Of a DNA stretch of 64,000 bases, positions 27,569-36,248 are shown piece by piece. Position numbers and translations under genes: made by a program. The stretch comes from Streptomyces pyxinae. GTDB lineage: Bacteria > Actinomycetota > Actinomycetes > Streptomycetales > Streptomycetaceae. The notes below the pieces were generated by a model. The model worked only from the letters and a program-made list of their open reading frames with translations, ran no database searches and had not been told where the DNA came from. The DNA lies in contig NZ_JANUGQ010000035.1 in NCBI RefSeq assembly GCF_024756275.1, positions 1-64,000 on the forward strand, read 5' to 3'. How positions within the stretch are numbered: the stretch's first letter is position 1; each line of letters opens with the position of its first letter.

Positions 27569-28032
27569 TGCACCTGGTCTACCCCGCCGTCCTCGCCGCG
27601 CTGCTCTTCTGCACCGGCCTGTACGGGGTGCTCGCCCGCCGGAACGCGATCCTGGTCCTGATGTCCGTCGAGCTGATGCTCAACGCCGTCAACCTCAACC
27701 TGGTCGCCTTCGACGTCTGGCTCCGCGACACCCTGCACGCCGGTCAGGCGCTCACCCTCTTCACCATCGCCATCGCGGCCGCCGAGATCGGCATCGGCCT
27801 GGCGATCGTCCTCATGGTCCACCGCAACCGCGGCACCTCGGACATCGACGCCCTCCGGGACACCGCCGAGTCGGTGGCGGACCCGGCCGGCGACGACACC
27901 GGGCACGACGGCGAACACGGCGGACACGACGAACACGACGATGTGTACGACGCCGAGTACGACGAAGACAGCTCAGACCCCGACACCCACCCCGGCCCGG
28001 CGGCCGGCGAGAAGGCCGAGGCCACCGCGTGA
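27568..28032 (+). CDS. nuoK: NADH-quinone oxidoreductase-like subunit K with acidic His-rich tail
   Basis: A 154-residue protein. The first 95 residues are a normal three-TM NuoK (RRNAILVLMSVELMLNAVNL with the conserved membrane Glu, then TIAIAAAEIGIGLAIVLMVHR). The last 55 residues are an extra tail dense in Asp, Glu and His (for example DDTGHDGEHGGHDEHDD), absent from ordinary NuoK of about 100 residues. The tail could bind divalent metal or simply be an acidic extension. ATG 27568 overlaps the nuoJ stop by one base. Confidence 0.95.
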   Translation: MHLVYPAVLAALLFCTGLYGVLARRNAILVLMSVELMLNAVNLNLVAFDVWLRDTLHAGQALTLFTIAIAAAEIGIGLAIVLMVHRNRGTSDIDALRDTAESVADPAGDDTGHDGEHGGHDEHDDVYDAEYDEDSSDPDTHPGPAAGEKAEATA

Positions 28033-30020
28033 CCACCACGACCCTCGCCGTCCTCGTCCCCCTCCTGCCGTTCCTGGGTGCCGCCGCCGGACTGCTGCTC
28101 GGCCGCACCGCCCCCGGCTTCGTCCGGCCGCTGGCCGTGCTGCCGGTGCTGGCCACCCTCGGGCTCGCCGTCCTCACCGCCGTACGCCAGGGCGGCGGCG
28201 GAACGATCGAGGCGGCCACCCGGCTCACGCCCACCGGCTCGGTCCCGATCGACCTGGCCCTGCGGCTGGACGGCTTCGCCGCCGCCACCGCCGTGCTCGT
28301 GGCGCTGGTCGCCTGCTGTGTGCAGATCTACTCGACCGGCTACCTCCGTGACGACCCGCGCTACCCCTCGTACGCCGCGCTGGTCTCCCTCTTCACCTCC
28401 GCGATGCTGCTGGTCGTGTACTCCGGTGATCTGATGGTGCTGCTGGTCGGCTGGGAGATCATGGGCATCTGCTCCTACTTCCTGGTCGGCCACTACTGGG
28501 AGACGCCCGAGGCCCGGGCCGCCTCGCTCAAGGCGTTCCTCGTCACCAAGCTGGGCGATGTCCCCTTCCTGATCGGTCTCTTCGTGCTGGCCGCCGACGC
28601 CGGTACGTTCCGGATCGGCGGGGTGCTCGGGGCGGTCGCCGCCGGGTCGGTGCAGCACCCCACCCTGGCGGCGCTGCTCCTGCTGGCCGGGGTGGCGGGC
28701 AAGTCCGCGCAGTTCCCGCTGCACACCTGGCTGCCGGATGCCATGGCCGGCCCGACCCCGGTCTCGGCGCTGATCCACGCGGCCACCATGGTCGCCGCCG
28801 GGATCTACTTCGTGGCCCGGTTGCTGCCGCTCTTCGCCGCCTCGGCCGCCGCGCTGACCGTGCTCGCGGTGCTGGCCGCGCTCACCATGGTCGGCTCGGC
28901 GCTGGCCGCGCTCGCCCAGGACGACATCAAGCGGGTGCTCGCCTGGTCGACCATCGGCCAGCTCGGCTACATGTCGGGTGCCCTGGCCGTCGGTGACCGG
29001 GGTGCCGCCGTCTTCCACCTCCTCGCGCACGGGGCCTTCAAGGCACTGCTCTTCCTCGCCGCCGGGGCCGTCATCCACGCCGCCGGCACCAACTCGCTCG
29101 CCGCCATGTCCCGGATGAGCGGCCTGGCCCGGCGGGTGCCGGACGCGTACTGGACCATGACGATCGCCCTCCTCGCGCTCGCCGCCATTCCGCCGTTCGC
29201 GGGCTTCTTCTCCAAGGAGGCGGTGCTGGTCGCCGCCGAGCACACCGCGCTCGGCGACCGCACCGTCGCCCCGGCCGGGGCCGGCTGGATCGTGCTGGTG
29301 GCCGGGCTGCTCACCGCCCTGCTCACCGCCGCCTACGCGCTGCGGCTCTGGCTGCTCGCCTTCCGGGGCCGGGGCACCGAGGCCCCCGACCACGGCCGGC
29401 AGCCGGTCGCGATGAGCGGCGTCCTCTGGGTGCTCGCCGTCCCCTCGCTCGCCCTCGGCCTCACCGCCGGACGGCTCGACGACTGGTTCGACGGCAACCC
29501 GCTGCTGCCCACCGTCACCACCGCCGTCCTCGGCACCGGTCTCGCGGTCGCCGGAGCGGCCGTGCTGTACGGCGCCTGGGCGCACACCCGGGCCCGGGCC
29601 GCGCATCCGCCGATCGGGGCGGTGGCCGCCCACCCGGCGGCCGAGCCCGCCGTCTCCGAGGCGGAGGCGATCGCCACCCACACCCCGGCCTACGGGGACA
29701 TCGCCGCCGCGCCCGACCCCGCCGACCCCGGCCAGCTGCTGCTCGGCCCGCTGCACCGCCACGCCGCCGCCGGTTTCCACCTGGACGCCCTCTACTCGGT
29801 GCTCTTCGTCCGCCCGGTGCGCGGTGCCGCCTCCCTGGTCCGCTTCCTGGACCGCGAGGTGGTCGAGACGTATGTACGCGGTGCGGCGGGCTCCACCAAG
29901 CTGCTGGGCCGGGCAGTGCGCGCCGCCCAGACCGGCAATGTGCAGACCTACCTCAGCGCCCTGCTCGCCGGCTCCGTCGTCCTGGCGATCGCCGCCGTCC
30001 TCGTCGCCGCCGGAGCGTGA
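28029..30020 (+). CDS. nuoL: NADH-quinone oxidoreductase-like subunit L
   Basis: A 663-residue antiporter-like proton-pumping subunit. Family motifs: GWEIMGICSYFLVGHYW (TM5 Glu), FLVTKLGDVPFLIG, FPLHTWLPDAMAGPTPVSALIHAATMVAAG, AALAQDDIKRVLAWSTIGQLGYM and HAAFKALLFL-like HGAFKALLFLAAG. The long C-terminal part with the lateral helix and last TM (LSALLAGSVVLAIAAVLVA) is present. GTG 28029 overlaps the nuoK stop (GTGA). Confidence 0.96.
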   Translation: MTTTTLAVLVPLLPFLGAAAGLLLGRTAPGFVRPLAVLPVLATLGLAVLTAVRQGGGGTIEAATRLTPTGSVPIDLALRLDGFAAATAVLVALVACCVQIYSTGYLRDDPRYPSYAALVSLFTSAMLLVVYSGDLMVLLVGWEIMGICSYFLVGHYWETPEARAASLKAFLVTKLGDVPFLIGLFVLAADAGTFRIGGVLGAVAAGSVQHPTLAALLLLAGVAGKSAQFPLHTWLPDAMAGPTPVSALIHAATMVAAGIYFVARLLPLFAASAAALTVLAVLAALTMVGSALAALAQDDIKRVLAWSTIGQLGYMSGALAVGDRGAAVFHLLAHGAFKALLFLAAGAVIHAAGTNSLAAMSRMSGLARRVPDAYWTMTIALLALAAIPPFAGFFSKEAVLVAAEHTALGDRTVAPAGAGWIVLVAGLLTALLTAAYALRLWLLAFRGRGTEAPDHGRQPVAMSGVLWVLAVPSLALGLTAGRLDDWFDGNPLLPTVTTAVLGTGLAVAGAAVLYGAWAHTRARAAHPPIGAVAAHPAAEPAVSEAEAIATHTPAYGDIAAAPDPADPGQLLLGPLHRHAAAGFHLDALYSVLFVRPVRGAASLVRFLDREVVETYVRGAAGSTKLLGRAVRAAQTGNVQTYLSALLAGSVVLAIAAVLVAAGA

Positions 30021-30023
30021 GCC

Positions 30024-31607
30024 GTGCTCGATATCAGCGAATCCGTGATGCAGTTCCTTCTCGCGTTCATCCTGGTGGCCCCGCTGCTGGGCGCCGTGGC
30101 GGCGCTCCTCCCCGCCCCGCCCGGGCTGAAGGGGAAGTCGCCCGAGCAGGCGGTGCTCCGGCACGGAGTGACCGTCACCGGAGCCGTCCTCCTGGCCACG
30201 ATCGTGCTGGCGCTCGGCTTCGACCACGACCAGCCGTCGAAGATGCAGGCCACCACGGACATCAGCTGGATCACCGCACTCGGCGTGCGCGTCCACCTCG
30301 GTGTCGACGGCATCTCCCTCCCCCTTCTGGTCCTCACCGCCCTGCTGACCTTCCTCTGCGCGCTGCACAGCCACGGCTCGCCGCCGCGCGCGCCGGGCAC
30401 CCATCCCAGGGCCTTCGTGGCGCTGCTGCTGGTCCTGGAATCCGGCACCCTGGCGACCTTCGCCGTACTCGACCTGCTGCTGTTCTTCCTGGCGTTCGAG
30501 ATGGTGCTCATCCCGATGTACTTCCTCATCGCCCGCTGGGGCGGCGCGGCCCGGCGCGCCGCCGCCTGGCGGTTCGTCCTCTACACGCTGCTCGGCTCGG
30601 TCGTCATGCTGCTCGGCCTGCTCCTCGTCGGAGTGAAGTCAGGCACGTTCGACATGGTGGCACTCGCCACTGACAACGGCCGTGACATCAGCACATCGGT
30701 GCAGCTCATCGCCGTTCTGGCGATCGGGACCGGGCTCGCGGTGAAGGCCCCGATGTGGCCGCTGCACAGCTGGCTGCCGGACGCCCACACCGCCGCCCCG
30801 ACGGCCGGTTCGGTGCTCCTCGCCGGAGTGCTGCTGAAGATGGGTACGTACGGATTCGTCCGGATCGTGCTGCCGATCGCCCCGGACGGGATGCACCTCC
30901 TCGCCCCGTATCTCGGCGCCTTCGCGGTCGCCGGGATCATCTACGGCTCGCTCGCCTGCCTGGCCCTCGCCCGGCCCGGCGCCCGGGGCGACCTCAAGCG
31001 GCTGATCGCCTACTCCTCCGTCGGCCACATGGGCTTCGTCCTGCTCGGCATCGCGACCATGACCCCGACCGGCGTCAATGGCGCGCTCTTCGCCAACATC
31101 GCCCACGGCCTCATCACCGGACTGCTGTTCTTCCTGGCCGGCGCGGTCAAGGAGCGGTACGGCACCGCCGACCTGGACACCCTCGCCGGCGCCACCGGGG
31201 CCGCGCTCTACGGCCGCGCCCCGCGCCTCGGCGGGCTGCTCGCCTTCGCCGCCGTCGCCTCGCTGGGGCTGCCGGGCCTCGCCGGGTTCTGGGGCGAGAT
31301 GCTGACGCTCTTCGGCGCCTTCGACCCGGCCGCCGGACTGAGCCGCCCCGCCTTCCGCACCTATCTCGCCATCGGCGCCTTCGGCACCCTGCTCACCGCC
31401 GCTTATCTGCTCATCGTGGTGCGCCGGGTGTGCATGGGCGCCAAGGAGACGGCCGAGCGGCCCCGGCTGCCGGACGTGGCGCGGTACGAGTACGCCGCCT
31501 GGACGCCGCTCGCCGCCCTCACCGTCGTCGCCGGCCTCTGGCCCGCGCTCCTCCTCGGCCTCACCGACCCGGCCGTCCAGCAGCTCCTCGCAGGAGGCAC
31601 GTCGTGA
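30024..31607 (+). CDS. nuoM: NADH-quinone oxidoreductase-like subunit M
   Basis: A 527-residue antiporter-like subunit. Motifs: FFLAFEMVLIPMYFLIARWGG (TM5 Glu), KAPMWPLHSWLPDAHTAAPT, SVLLAGVLLKMGTYGFVRI, DLKRLIAYSSVGHMGFVLLG and NIAHGLITGLLFFLAGAV. GTG 30024 lies 3 bp after the nuoL stop; RBS-like sequence comes from the nuoL 3' end. It is the usual NuoM length, without insertions. Confidence 0.96.
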   Translation: MLDISESVMQFLLAFILVAPLLGAVAALLPAPPGLKGKSPEQAVLRHGVTVTGAVLLATIVLALGFDHDQPSKMQATTDISWITALGVRVHLGVDGISLPLLVLTALLTFLCALHSHGSPPRAPGTHPRAFVALLLVLESGTLATFAVLDLLLFFLAFEMVLIPMYFLIARWGGAARRAAAWRFVLYTLLGSVVMLLGLLLVGVKSGTFDMVALATDNGRDISTSVQLIAVLAIGTGLAVKAPMWPLHSWLPDAHTAAPTAGSVLLAGVLLKMGTYGFVRIVLPIAPDGMHLLAPYLGAFAVAGIIYGSLACLALARPGARGDLKRLIAYSSVGHMGFVLLGIATMTPTGVNGALFANIAHGLITGLLFFLAGAVKERYGTADLDTLAGATGAALYGRAPRLGGLLAFAAVASLGLPGLAGFWGEMLTLFGAFDPAAGLSRPAFRTYLAIGAFGTLLTAAYLLIVVRRVCMGAKETAERPRLPDVARYEYAAWTPLAALTVVAGLWPALLLGLTDPAVQQLLAGGTS

Positions 31608-33436
31608 CCCTCACCGCCGTCGCCGCCGCACCGGCGGGCCTCCTCGGCCTGGCCGCCGGCGCCCCGGCCCCCGTCGGACAGGCCGCCGGGCGGACCGCAG
31701 GACCGGCCGTGGCGGAGACCGTGCAGTCGGTGGACTGGGCCGCCGTGGCGCCGCCCGCCGTCGCCGCCGGTTTCGCGCTGATCGTGCTGGTCGCGGACCT
31801 CTTCGTACGCCCGGAGCGCAAGGCCCTGCTGGGCCGGACCGCGATCGCCGGGCTGATCCTCGCCCTCGGCGCGCTGATCCCGCTGCGCGCCGCCGACCGC
31901 CGCACCTTCTGCCTGACCACCGACCCCGGGGTGTGCAGCTACACCGCCGACCGGTTCACCCTGGTCATCCAGGTCCTGGTGCTCGGCGGTGCGCTGCTCA
32001 CCGCCCTGCTCTCGCTCCCGTACACCCGGGGGGCGGCCGAGGGGGTGCCGGCGCGGCGGAAGGGCGGGCCGGGGCCGTCGGGCGGCCTCCCGGCGGGCGG
32101 GGATCGCAGGCTTCCGGCCGGTGGGCGTGGCCTTCCGGCCGGTGAGCCGAGTCGGTCCGGCGGCCTCCCGGCCGGCGAGTTCTGGTTCCTGCTGCTGTCC
32201 GCCTCCGCCGGGGCCGCCCTGCTGCCCGCCGCCCGCGATCTGGCCACCCTGGTGGTCGCCCTGGAGGTCGCCTCACTGCCGGTGTTCGCCCTGGTCGGGC
32301 TGAAGCGCGGCGACCGGCGGTCCGGTGAGGCGGCGCTGAAGTTCTTCCTCTCCTCGGTCACCGCCACCGCTGTGATGCTGCTCGGAGTGAGCTTCGTCTA
32401 CGCCGCCACCGGCACCCTGCATCTCACCGAGCTGGCCCAGCGGCTGGACGCCGTCCCCGAAGGGCTCGGCACCGTCGCCAAGGCGGGCGTGGCGCTGACC
32501 CTGGTGGGCTTCGCCTTCAAGACGGCCGCCGCGCCCTTCCACTTCTGGGTGCCGGACACCTACGTGGGCGCCCCGCTGCCGGTCGCGGCCTATCTCTCGG
32601 TGGTCGGCAAGGCGGTCGGCCTCACCGGGCTGATCCTGGTGACAGTGGTCGCCTTCCCGTCGTACGCGGACGTCTGGGGCCCCGCCCTCGCCGTGCTCGC
32701 CGCGCTCACCATGACCGCCGGCAACGCCGCCGCGCTGCGCCAGCCGGCCGGCCGGGCGCGGAGCGCGGTCCGGCTGCTGGCCTGGTCCTCGGTGGCGCAG
32801 GCCGGTTATCTGCTGGTGCCGATCGCCGCCGCCGCGTACTCCGGCGACGACCAGATCGGGGCCACCGTGGCGTACGCCCTGATGTACGCGGTGGTGAACC
32901 TGGGCGCCTTCGCGGTCGCCGCGCTGGTGGCCCGCACGCGTCCGCTCAACCGGATCTCCGACTACCGGGGGCTCTACGCCACCCGGCCGGGCGCGGCGCT
33001 GGCGCTCGCCTTCTTCCTGCTCTGCCTGGCCGGGCTGCCGCCGGGGGTGATCGGGCTGTTCGCCAAGGTCACGGTGTTCTCGGCGGCGGTGGACGCGGGG
33101 CTCGGCTGGCTCGCGGTCATCATGGCCGTCAATGTGGTGATCGCTCTGTACTACTACCTCCGGTGGGCAGCGGTGCTTTTCGTCACCCCTCGCCCGCAGG
33201 GGACCGGCACCCCGAGTGCGGCGGAACCCGGGGCGCCGGGCGGGCCGGAGGCGGCCTCTCCGGCCGCCGGGGAGGCCGCGGCGGAGCCCGCCGGGACGAC
33301 GGCGGCGAGGCCGGGACGGGCCCGTCCGGCCCCGGTACCCCTTACCCTGGCCATCGCCCTGACGGCGGTCGCCGGCGTGGTGCTCTCGGGCTGGCCGCAG
33401 CTCGTCCTGCGGTTCGCCGCCACCACGCTGTTCTAG
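31604..33436 (+). CDS. nuoN: NADH-quinone oxidoreductase-like subunit N
   Basis: A 610-residue antiporter-like subunit ending the operon. Motifs: LVVALEVASLPVFALVGLKRG, KTAAAPFHFWVPDTYVGAPLPV, RLLAWSSVAQAGYLLVP and a C-terminal helix around GVVLSGWPQLVLRF. Two low-complexity inserts are seen: residues near 145-185 with repeats of the form GGLPAGG / GRGLPAGE in a loop between TM helices, and an Ala/Pro/Glu-rich loop near 525-565. GTG 31604 overlaps the nuoM stop. Confidence 0.95.
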   Translation: MTLTAVAAAPAGLLGLAAGAPAPVGQAAGRTAGPAVAETVQSVDWAAVAPPAVAAGFALIVLVADLFVRPERKALLGRTAIAGLILALGALIPLRAADRRTFCLTTDPGVCSYTADRFTLVIQVLVLGGALLTALLSLPYTRGAAEGVPARRKGGPGPSGGLPAGGDRRLPAGGRGLPAGEPSRSGGLPAGEFWFLLLSASAGAALLPAARDLATLVVALEVASLPVFALVGLKRGDRRSGEAALKFFLSSVTATAVMLLGVSFVYAATGTLHLTELAQRLDAVPEGLGTVAKAGVALTLVGFAFKTAAAPFHFWVPDTYVGAPLPVAAYLSVVGKAVGLTGLILVTVVAFPSYADVWGPALAVLAALTMTAGNAAALRQPAGRARSAVRLLAWSSVAQAGYLLVPIAAAAYSGDDQIGATVAYALMYAVVNLGAFAVAALVARTRPLNRISDYRGLYATRPGAALALAFFLLCLAGLPPGVIGLFAKVTVFSAAVDAGLGWLAVIMAVNVVIALYYYLRWAAVLFVTPRPQGTGTPSAAEPGAPGGPEAASPAAGEAAAEPAGTTAARPGRARPAPVPLTLAIALTAVAGVVLSGWPQLVLRFAATTLF

Positions 33437-33483
33437 ACCGCCCCCGGGGCCGTACCGGTCACCCACACACGAGGAGCAGTGCC

Positions 33484-33954
33484 GTGCTGAGCGGCTTCAA
33501 GGAATTCATTCTCCGCGGAAACGTCATCTCGATGGCGGTCGGCCTGGCCGTCGGTGCCGCCTTCACGGCGGTCGTGACCGGCTTCAGCAACGCCTTCATC
33601 GTCCCGCTGGTCGGCCTCGCCACCGGCTCGATCGGTGACTACAGCAAGGCCGTCTTCGAGGTCGAGGGCGTGAAGTTCCCGTACGGCCTGTTCCTCAGCG
33701 CGGCCTTCGCGTTCCTGATCACCGCGACGGTGCTGTACTTCTGCGTCGTCGTCCCGCTGATGAAGATCCAGAACCGGTTCAAGCGCGAGCAGCCGTTCGA
33801 CATCAAGGCGGCGGTCCGCGACTGCCCCCGCTGCTACTCCGAGATTCCGGCCGTCGCCAGCCGCTGCCGGCACTGCACCAGCGAGGTCAAGCCGGTCGAG
33901 GAAGCGGTCGAGAAGGCCCAGCAGGCCGGGGTCGTGGTGCCCACCCAGCGCTGA
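33484..33954 (+). CDS. mscL: MscL-type mechanosensitive channel with zinc-ribbon tail
   Basis: A 156-residue protein. Residues 1-105 are a MscL channel subunit: GFKEFILRGNVISMAVGLAVGAAF (N-terminal helix and pore TM1) and YGLFLSAAFAFLITATVLYFCVVVPL (TM2). The C-terminal part adds a treble CPRCYSEIPAVASRCRHC, a zinc-ribbon with CxxC pairs 12 residues apart, then a coil. Ordinary MscL ends in a short helical bundle, so the ribbon may couple the channel to a partner or to metal. GTG 33484 follows GAGGAG. It lies 47 bp after nuoN and may be read from the same transcript. Confidence 0.9.
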   Translation: MLSGFKEFILRGNVISMAVGLAVGAAFTAVVTGFSNAFIVPLVGLATGSIGDYSKAVFEVEGVKFPYGLFLSAAFAFLITATVLYFCVVVPLMKIQNRFKREQPFDIKAAVRDCPRCYSEIPAVASRCRHCTSEVKPVEEAVEKAQQAGVVVPTQR

Positions 33955-34489
33955 GCACCCGGCGCCGGCGGCCCACTCGGTTCCGGCGGTCGGCGCCCAC
34001 GCTCCGTGCCGAGCGCCCGCCTACCGTCGTCCGCGCGGCGCGCTCCGGTCGGCTCCAGCTTCACCCCGCCGGGGCAAGTCTCACCCGTTCAGCTCAAGGA
34101 TGCGTCCCCCTCAGCTCAGGGGTGTGCCCCGCTCGGCTCCGGGGTTCACCCGGTCGGTTCTTGACTTCATCCGGCCGGTCCGGCTGAGCGCCCCGGCCGC
34201 CCGCCCGTGGCTGCCTCCTCCGTGTGCCCTGCGTGCCCTACACGCCCTGCGTGCCCTACGTGCTTCGTGCGCTCCGTGCGCTGCGCGTGCTCCGTACGTT
34301 CCGTGCGTGGTGTGCACCTGCCGCTGCTCGGGCAGCCGCTGGGAACCTGCCACTTCCGCCTGGCGTTGATCCGTACGGGAAGGTCCACTGATGAGTGGAC
34401 CCGCACCGGACAGCAGTACCAGGAAGCACCAGGAAGTAAGGCAGCGCCAGACATCAGGTTCCCCTGCCGCAGCACTTGGAGGGCGTACC
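33955..34489. other. mscL-htpX spacer with a 9-bp-period repeat
   Basis: No gene is supported in these 535 bp. Between about 34210 and 34315 the sequence follows a 9-bp period built on TGCCCTGCG, TGCCCTACG, CGCTCCGTG and close relatives, about ten copies. A longer in-frame htpX start at ATG 34391 exists, with AAGG 7 nt upstream, so part of the stretch from 34391 may be translated. Confidence 0.6.
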
Positions 34490-35353
34490 GTGCACCGCCG
34501 GCACAACGGGCTGAGGACCGCAGTACTCCTCGGCGGACTGTCCGCACTCATCATCCTGATCGGTGGCTTCTTCGGCCGCGCCGGTCTGATCGTCGCCGTC
34601 CTGGTGGCGCTCGGCACCAACGCGTACGCGTACTGGAACAGCGACAAGCTGGCCCTGCGCGCGATGCGGGCCCGTCCGGTCAGCGAGTTCGAGGCGCCTC
34701 AGCTGTACCGGATGGTGCGGGAGCTCTCCACCCAGGCGCGGCAGCCCATGCCCCGGCTGTACATCTCACCGACCCAGGCGCCCAACGCCTTCGCCACCGG
34801 ACGCAACCCGCGCAACGCGGCCGTCTGCTGCACGGAGGGCATCCTCCAGCTGCTGGACGAGCGCGAGCTGCGCGGGGTCATCGGCCATGAGCTGAGCCAT
34901 GTCTACAACCGGGACATCCTGATCTCCTCGGTCGCCGGTGCGCTCGCCTCGGTGATCATGTTCCTGGTCAACTTCGCCTGGCTCATCCCGGTCGGCCGCT
35001 CGGACGACGACGAGGGCCCGGGGCTGCTCGGAATGCTGCTGATCATGCTGCTCGGCCCGCTGGCCGCCTCGGTGATCCAGCTCGCCGTCAGCCGCTCGCG
35101 GGAGTACGAGGCCGACGCCTCGGGCGCCCAGCTCACCGGCGATCCGCTCGCCCTGGCCAGCGCCCTGCGCAAGCTGGAGGCGGGCACCAAGCAACTGCCG
35201 CTGCCGCCCGAACCGAGGCTGGAGACGGCGAGCCACCTGATGATCGCCAACCCGTTCCGGCCCGGGGAGAGCGTCGCCAAACTCTTCTCCACCCATCCGC
35301 CGATGCCGGAGCGCATCGCCCGACTCGAACAAATGGCAGGTCGTCGCCCATGA
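34490..35353 (+). CDS. htpX: Membrane-bound zinc metalloprotease HtpX (M48)
   Basis: A 287-residue membrane protease for quality control of membrane proteins. Two N-terminal TM segments (TAVLLGGLSALIILIGGFF, AGLIVAVLVALGTNAYAYW), the zinc motif HEXXH in GVIGHELSHVYNRD, further TM segments (SVAGALASVIMFLVNFAW, LLIMLLGPLAASVIQLAV) and the third ligand Glu in SREYEADASGAQLTGDP. GTG 34490 (VHRRHNGL) is chosen because GGAGGG precedes it by 7 nt and the length equals that of the S. coelicolor protein as I remember it. An upstream ATG at 34391 would add 33 hydrophilic residues. It overlaps the next gene (ATGA). Confidence 0.94.
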   Translation: MHRRHNGLRTAVLLGGLSALIILIGGFFGRAGLIVAVLVALGTNAYAYWNSDKLALRAMRARPVSEFEAPQLYRMVRELSTQARQPMPRLYISPTQAPNAFATGRNPRNAAVCCTEGILQLLDERELRGVIGHELSHVYNRDILISSVAGALASVIMFLVNFAWLIPVGRSDDDEGPGLLGMLLIMLLGPLAASVIQLAVSRSREYEADASGAQLTGDPLALASALRKLEAGTKQLPLPPEPRLETASHLMIANPFRPGESVAKLFSTHPPMPERIARLEQMAGRRP

Positions 35354-35754
35354 GGACAATTCTCAACATCATCTGGCTGGTGCTCTGCGGCCTGTGGATG
35401 TGCCTGAGCTATCTGGTCGCCGGCGCGCTGCTCTGCATCACGATCATCGGCATCCCGTTCGGGCTCGCCGCCTTCCGGATCGGCGTCTACGCCCTCTGGC
35501 CCTTCGGCCAGACGGTGGTGGACCGGCGGGACGCCGGGGCCGCCTCCTGCGTCGGCAATGTGCTCTGGCTGCTGCTGGCCGGCTGGTGGCTGGCGCTGGG
35601 CCACATCGTCACCGGGATCGCCCTGTGCGTGACGATCATCGGTATTCCGCTGGGCGTGGCGAACATCAAGCTGATCCCGGTCTCGCTGCTGCCGCTGGGC
35701 AAGGAGATCGTGCCCACCGACCGTCCCTTCACCGACCAGTACGCCCGCTGGTAG
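35350..35754 (+). CDS. YccF-domain inner membrane protein
   Basis: A 134-residue protein made of two copies of the YccF domain, each a TM pair: LNIIWLVLCGLWMCLSYLVAGALLCITIIGIPFGLAAFRI and, after a hydrophilic loop, GNVLWLLLAGWWLALGHI then TGIALCVTIIGIPLGVANIKL. The repeated ITIIGIPFG / VTIIGIPLG motif is the family signature. The function is unknown. It overlaps htpX by 4 bp and is probably co-transcribed with it. Confidence 0.9.
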   Translation: MRTILNIIWLVLCGLWMCLSYLVAGALLCITIIGIPFGLAAFRIGVYALWPFGQTVVDRRDAGAASCVGNVLWLLLAGWWLALGHIVTGIALCVTIIGIPLGVANIKLIPVSLLPLGKEIVPTDRPFTDQYARW

Positions 35755-35919
35755 GTCCCTCTTCCGGCGGTACCCCCGGGCGCCCCGAGCTGCTCCGGCG
35801 ACGCCCCGGGGGCGGCCAGGGGTGTGGGATACGCCGCAGCCCGGCCGTCCGGGCAACCACCCGGGCGGCCGGACGCGTCCTTCCGGACGACAGCGACGTA
35901 CGGAAGGCAGGTTCACCAC

Positions 35920-36186
35920 ATGGGCATCGTCGGCTGGATCGTGCTGGGGTTGCTGGCCGGAGTGATCGCCAAGATCCTGCTTCCCGGCCGTGACCCGGGC
36001 GGACTGATCGGCACCACGCTCATCGGCATCGCGGGTGCCTTCACCGGCGGCTGGCTCTCGGCGCGCTTCCTGGACCGGCCGATCAGCAACGAGTTCTACG
36101 ACGGCGCCACCTGGCTCGCGGCGATCGGCGGCTCGCTGGTGTTGCTGATCCTCTACCGGATCCTCTTCGGCCACTCCCGGGACTGA
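35920..36186 (+). CDS. GlsB/YeaQ/YmgE-family small membrane protein
   Basis: An 88-residue three-TM protein: GIVGWIVLGLLAGVIAKILL, GTTLIGIAGAFTGGWLSA and WLAAIGGSLVLLILYRILFG. The GLLAGVIAK and GIAGAFTGGW glycine motifs are typical of the YmgE/transglycosylase-associated family, often stress-induced in bacteria; the biochemical role is not known. ATG 35920 follows GGAAGGCAGG. It stands 165 bp downstream of the YccF gene. Confidence 0.9.
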   Translation: MGIVGWIVLGLLAGVIAKILLPGRDPGGLIGTTLIGIAGAFTGGWLSARFLDRPISNEFYDGATWLAAIGGSLVLLILYRILFGHSRD

Positions 36187-36248
36187 CCCGCCACTCCCGG
36201 ACCGGCTTGCGCGGCCCCGCGCACGGGGTGACGGACCGGCCGGCCGGG

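Noticed and set aside
27744..30404. An 886-codon minus-strand frame under nuoK-nuoM
   Set aside because: It is an antisense shadow of nuoK, nuoL and nuoM, whose protein motifs are unambiguous.
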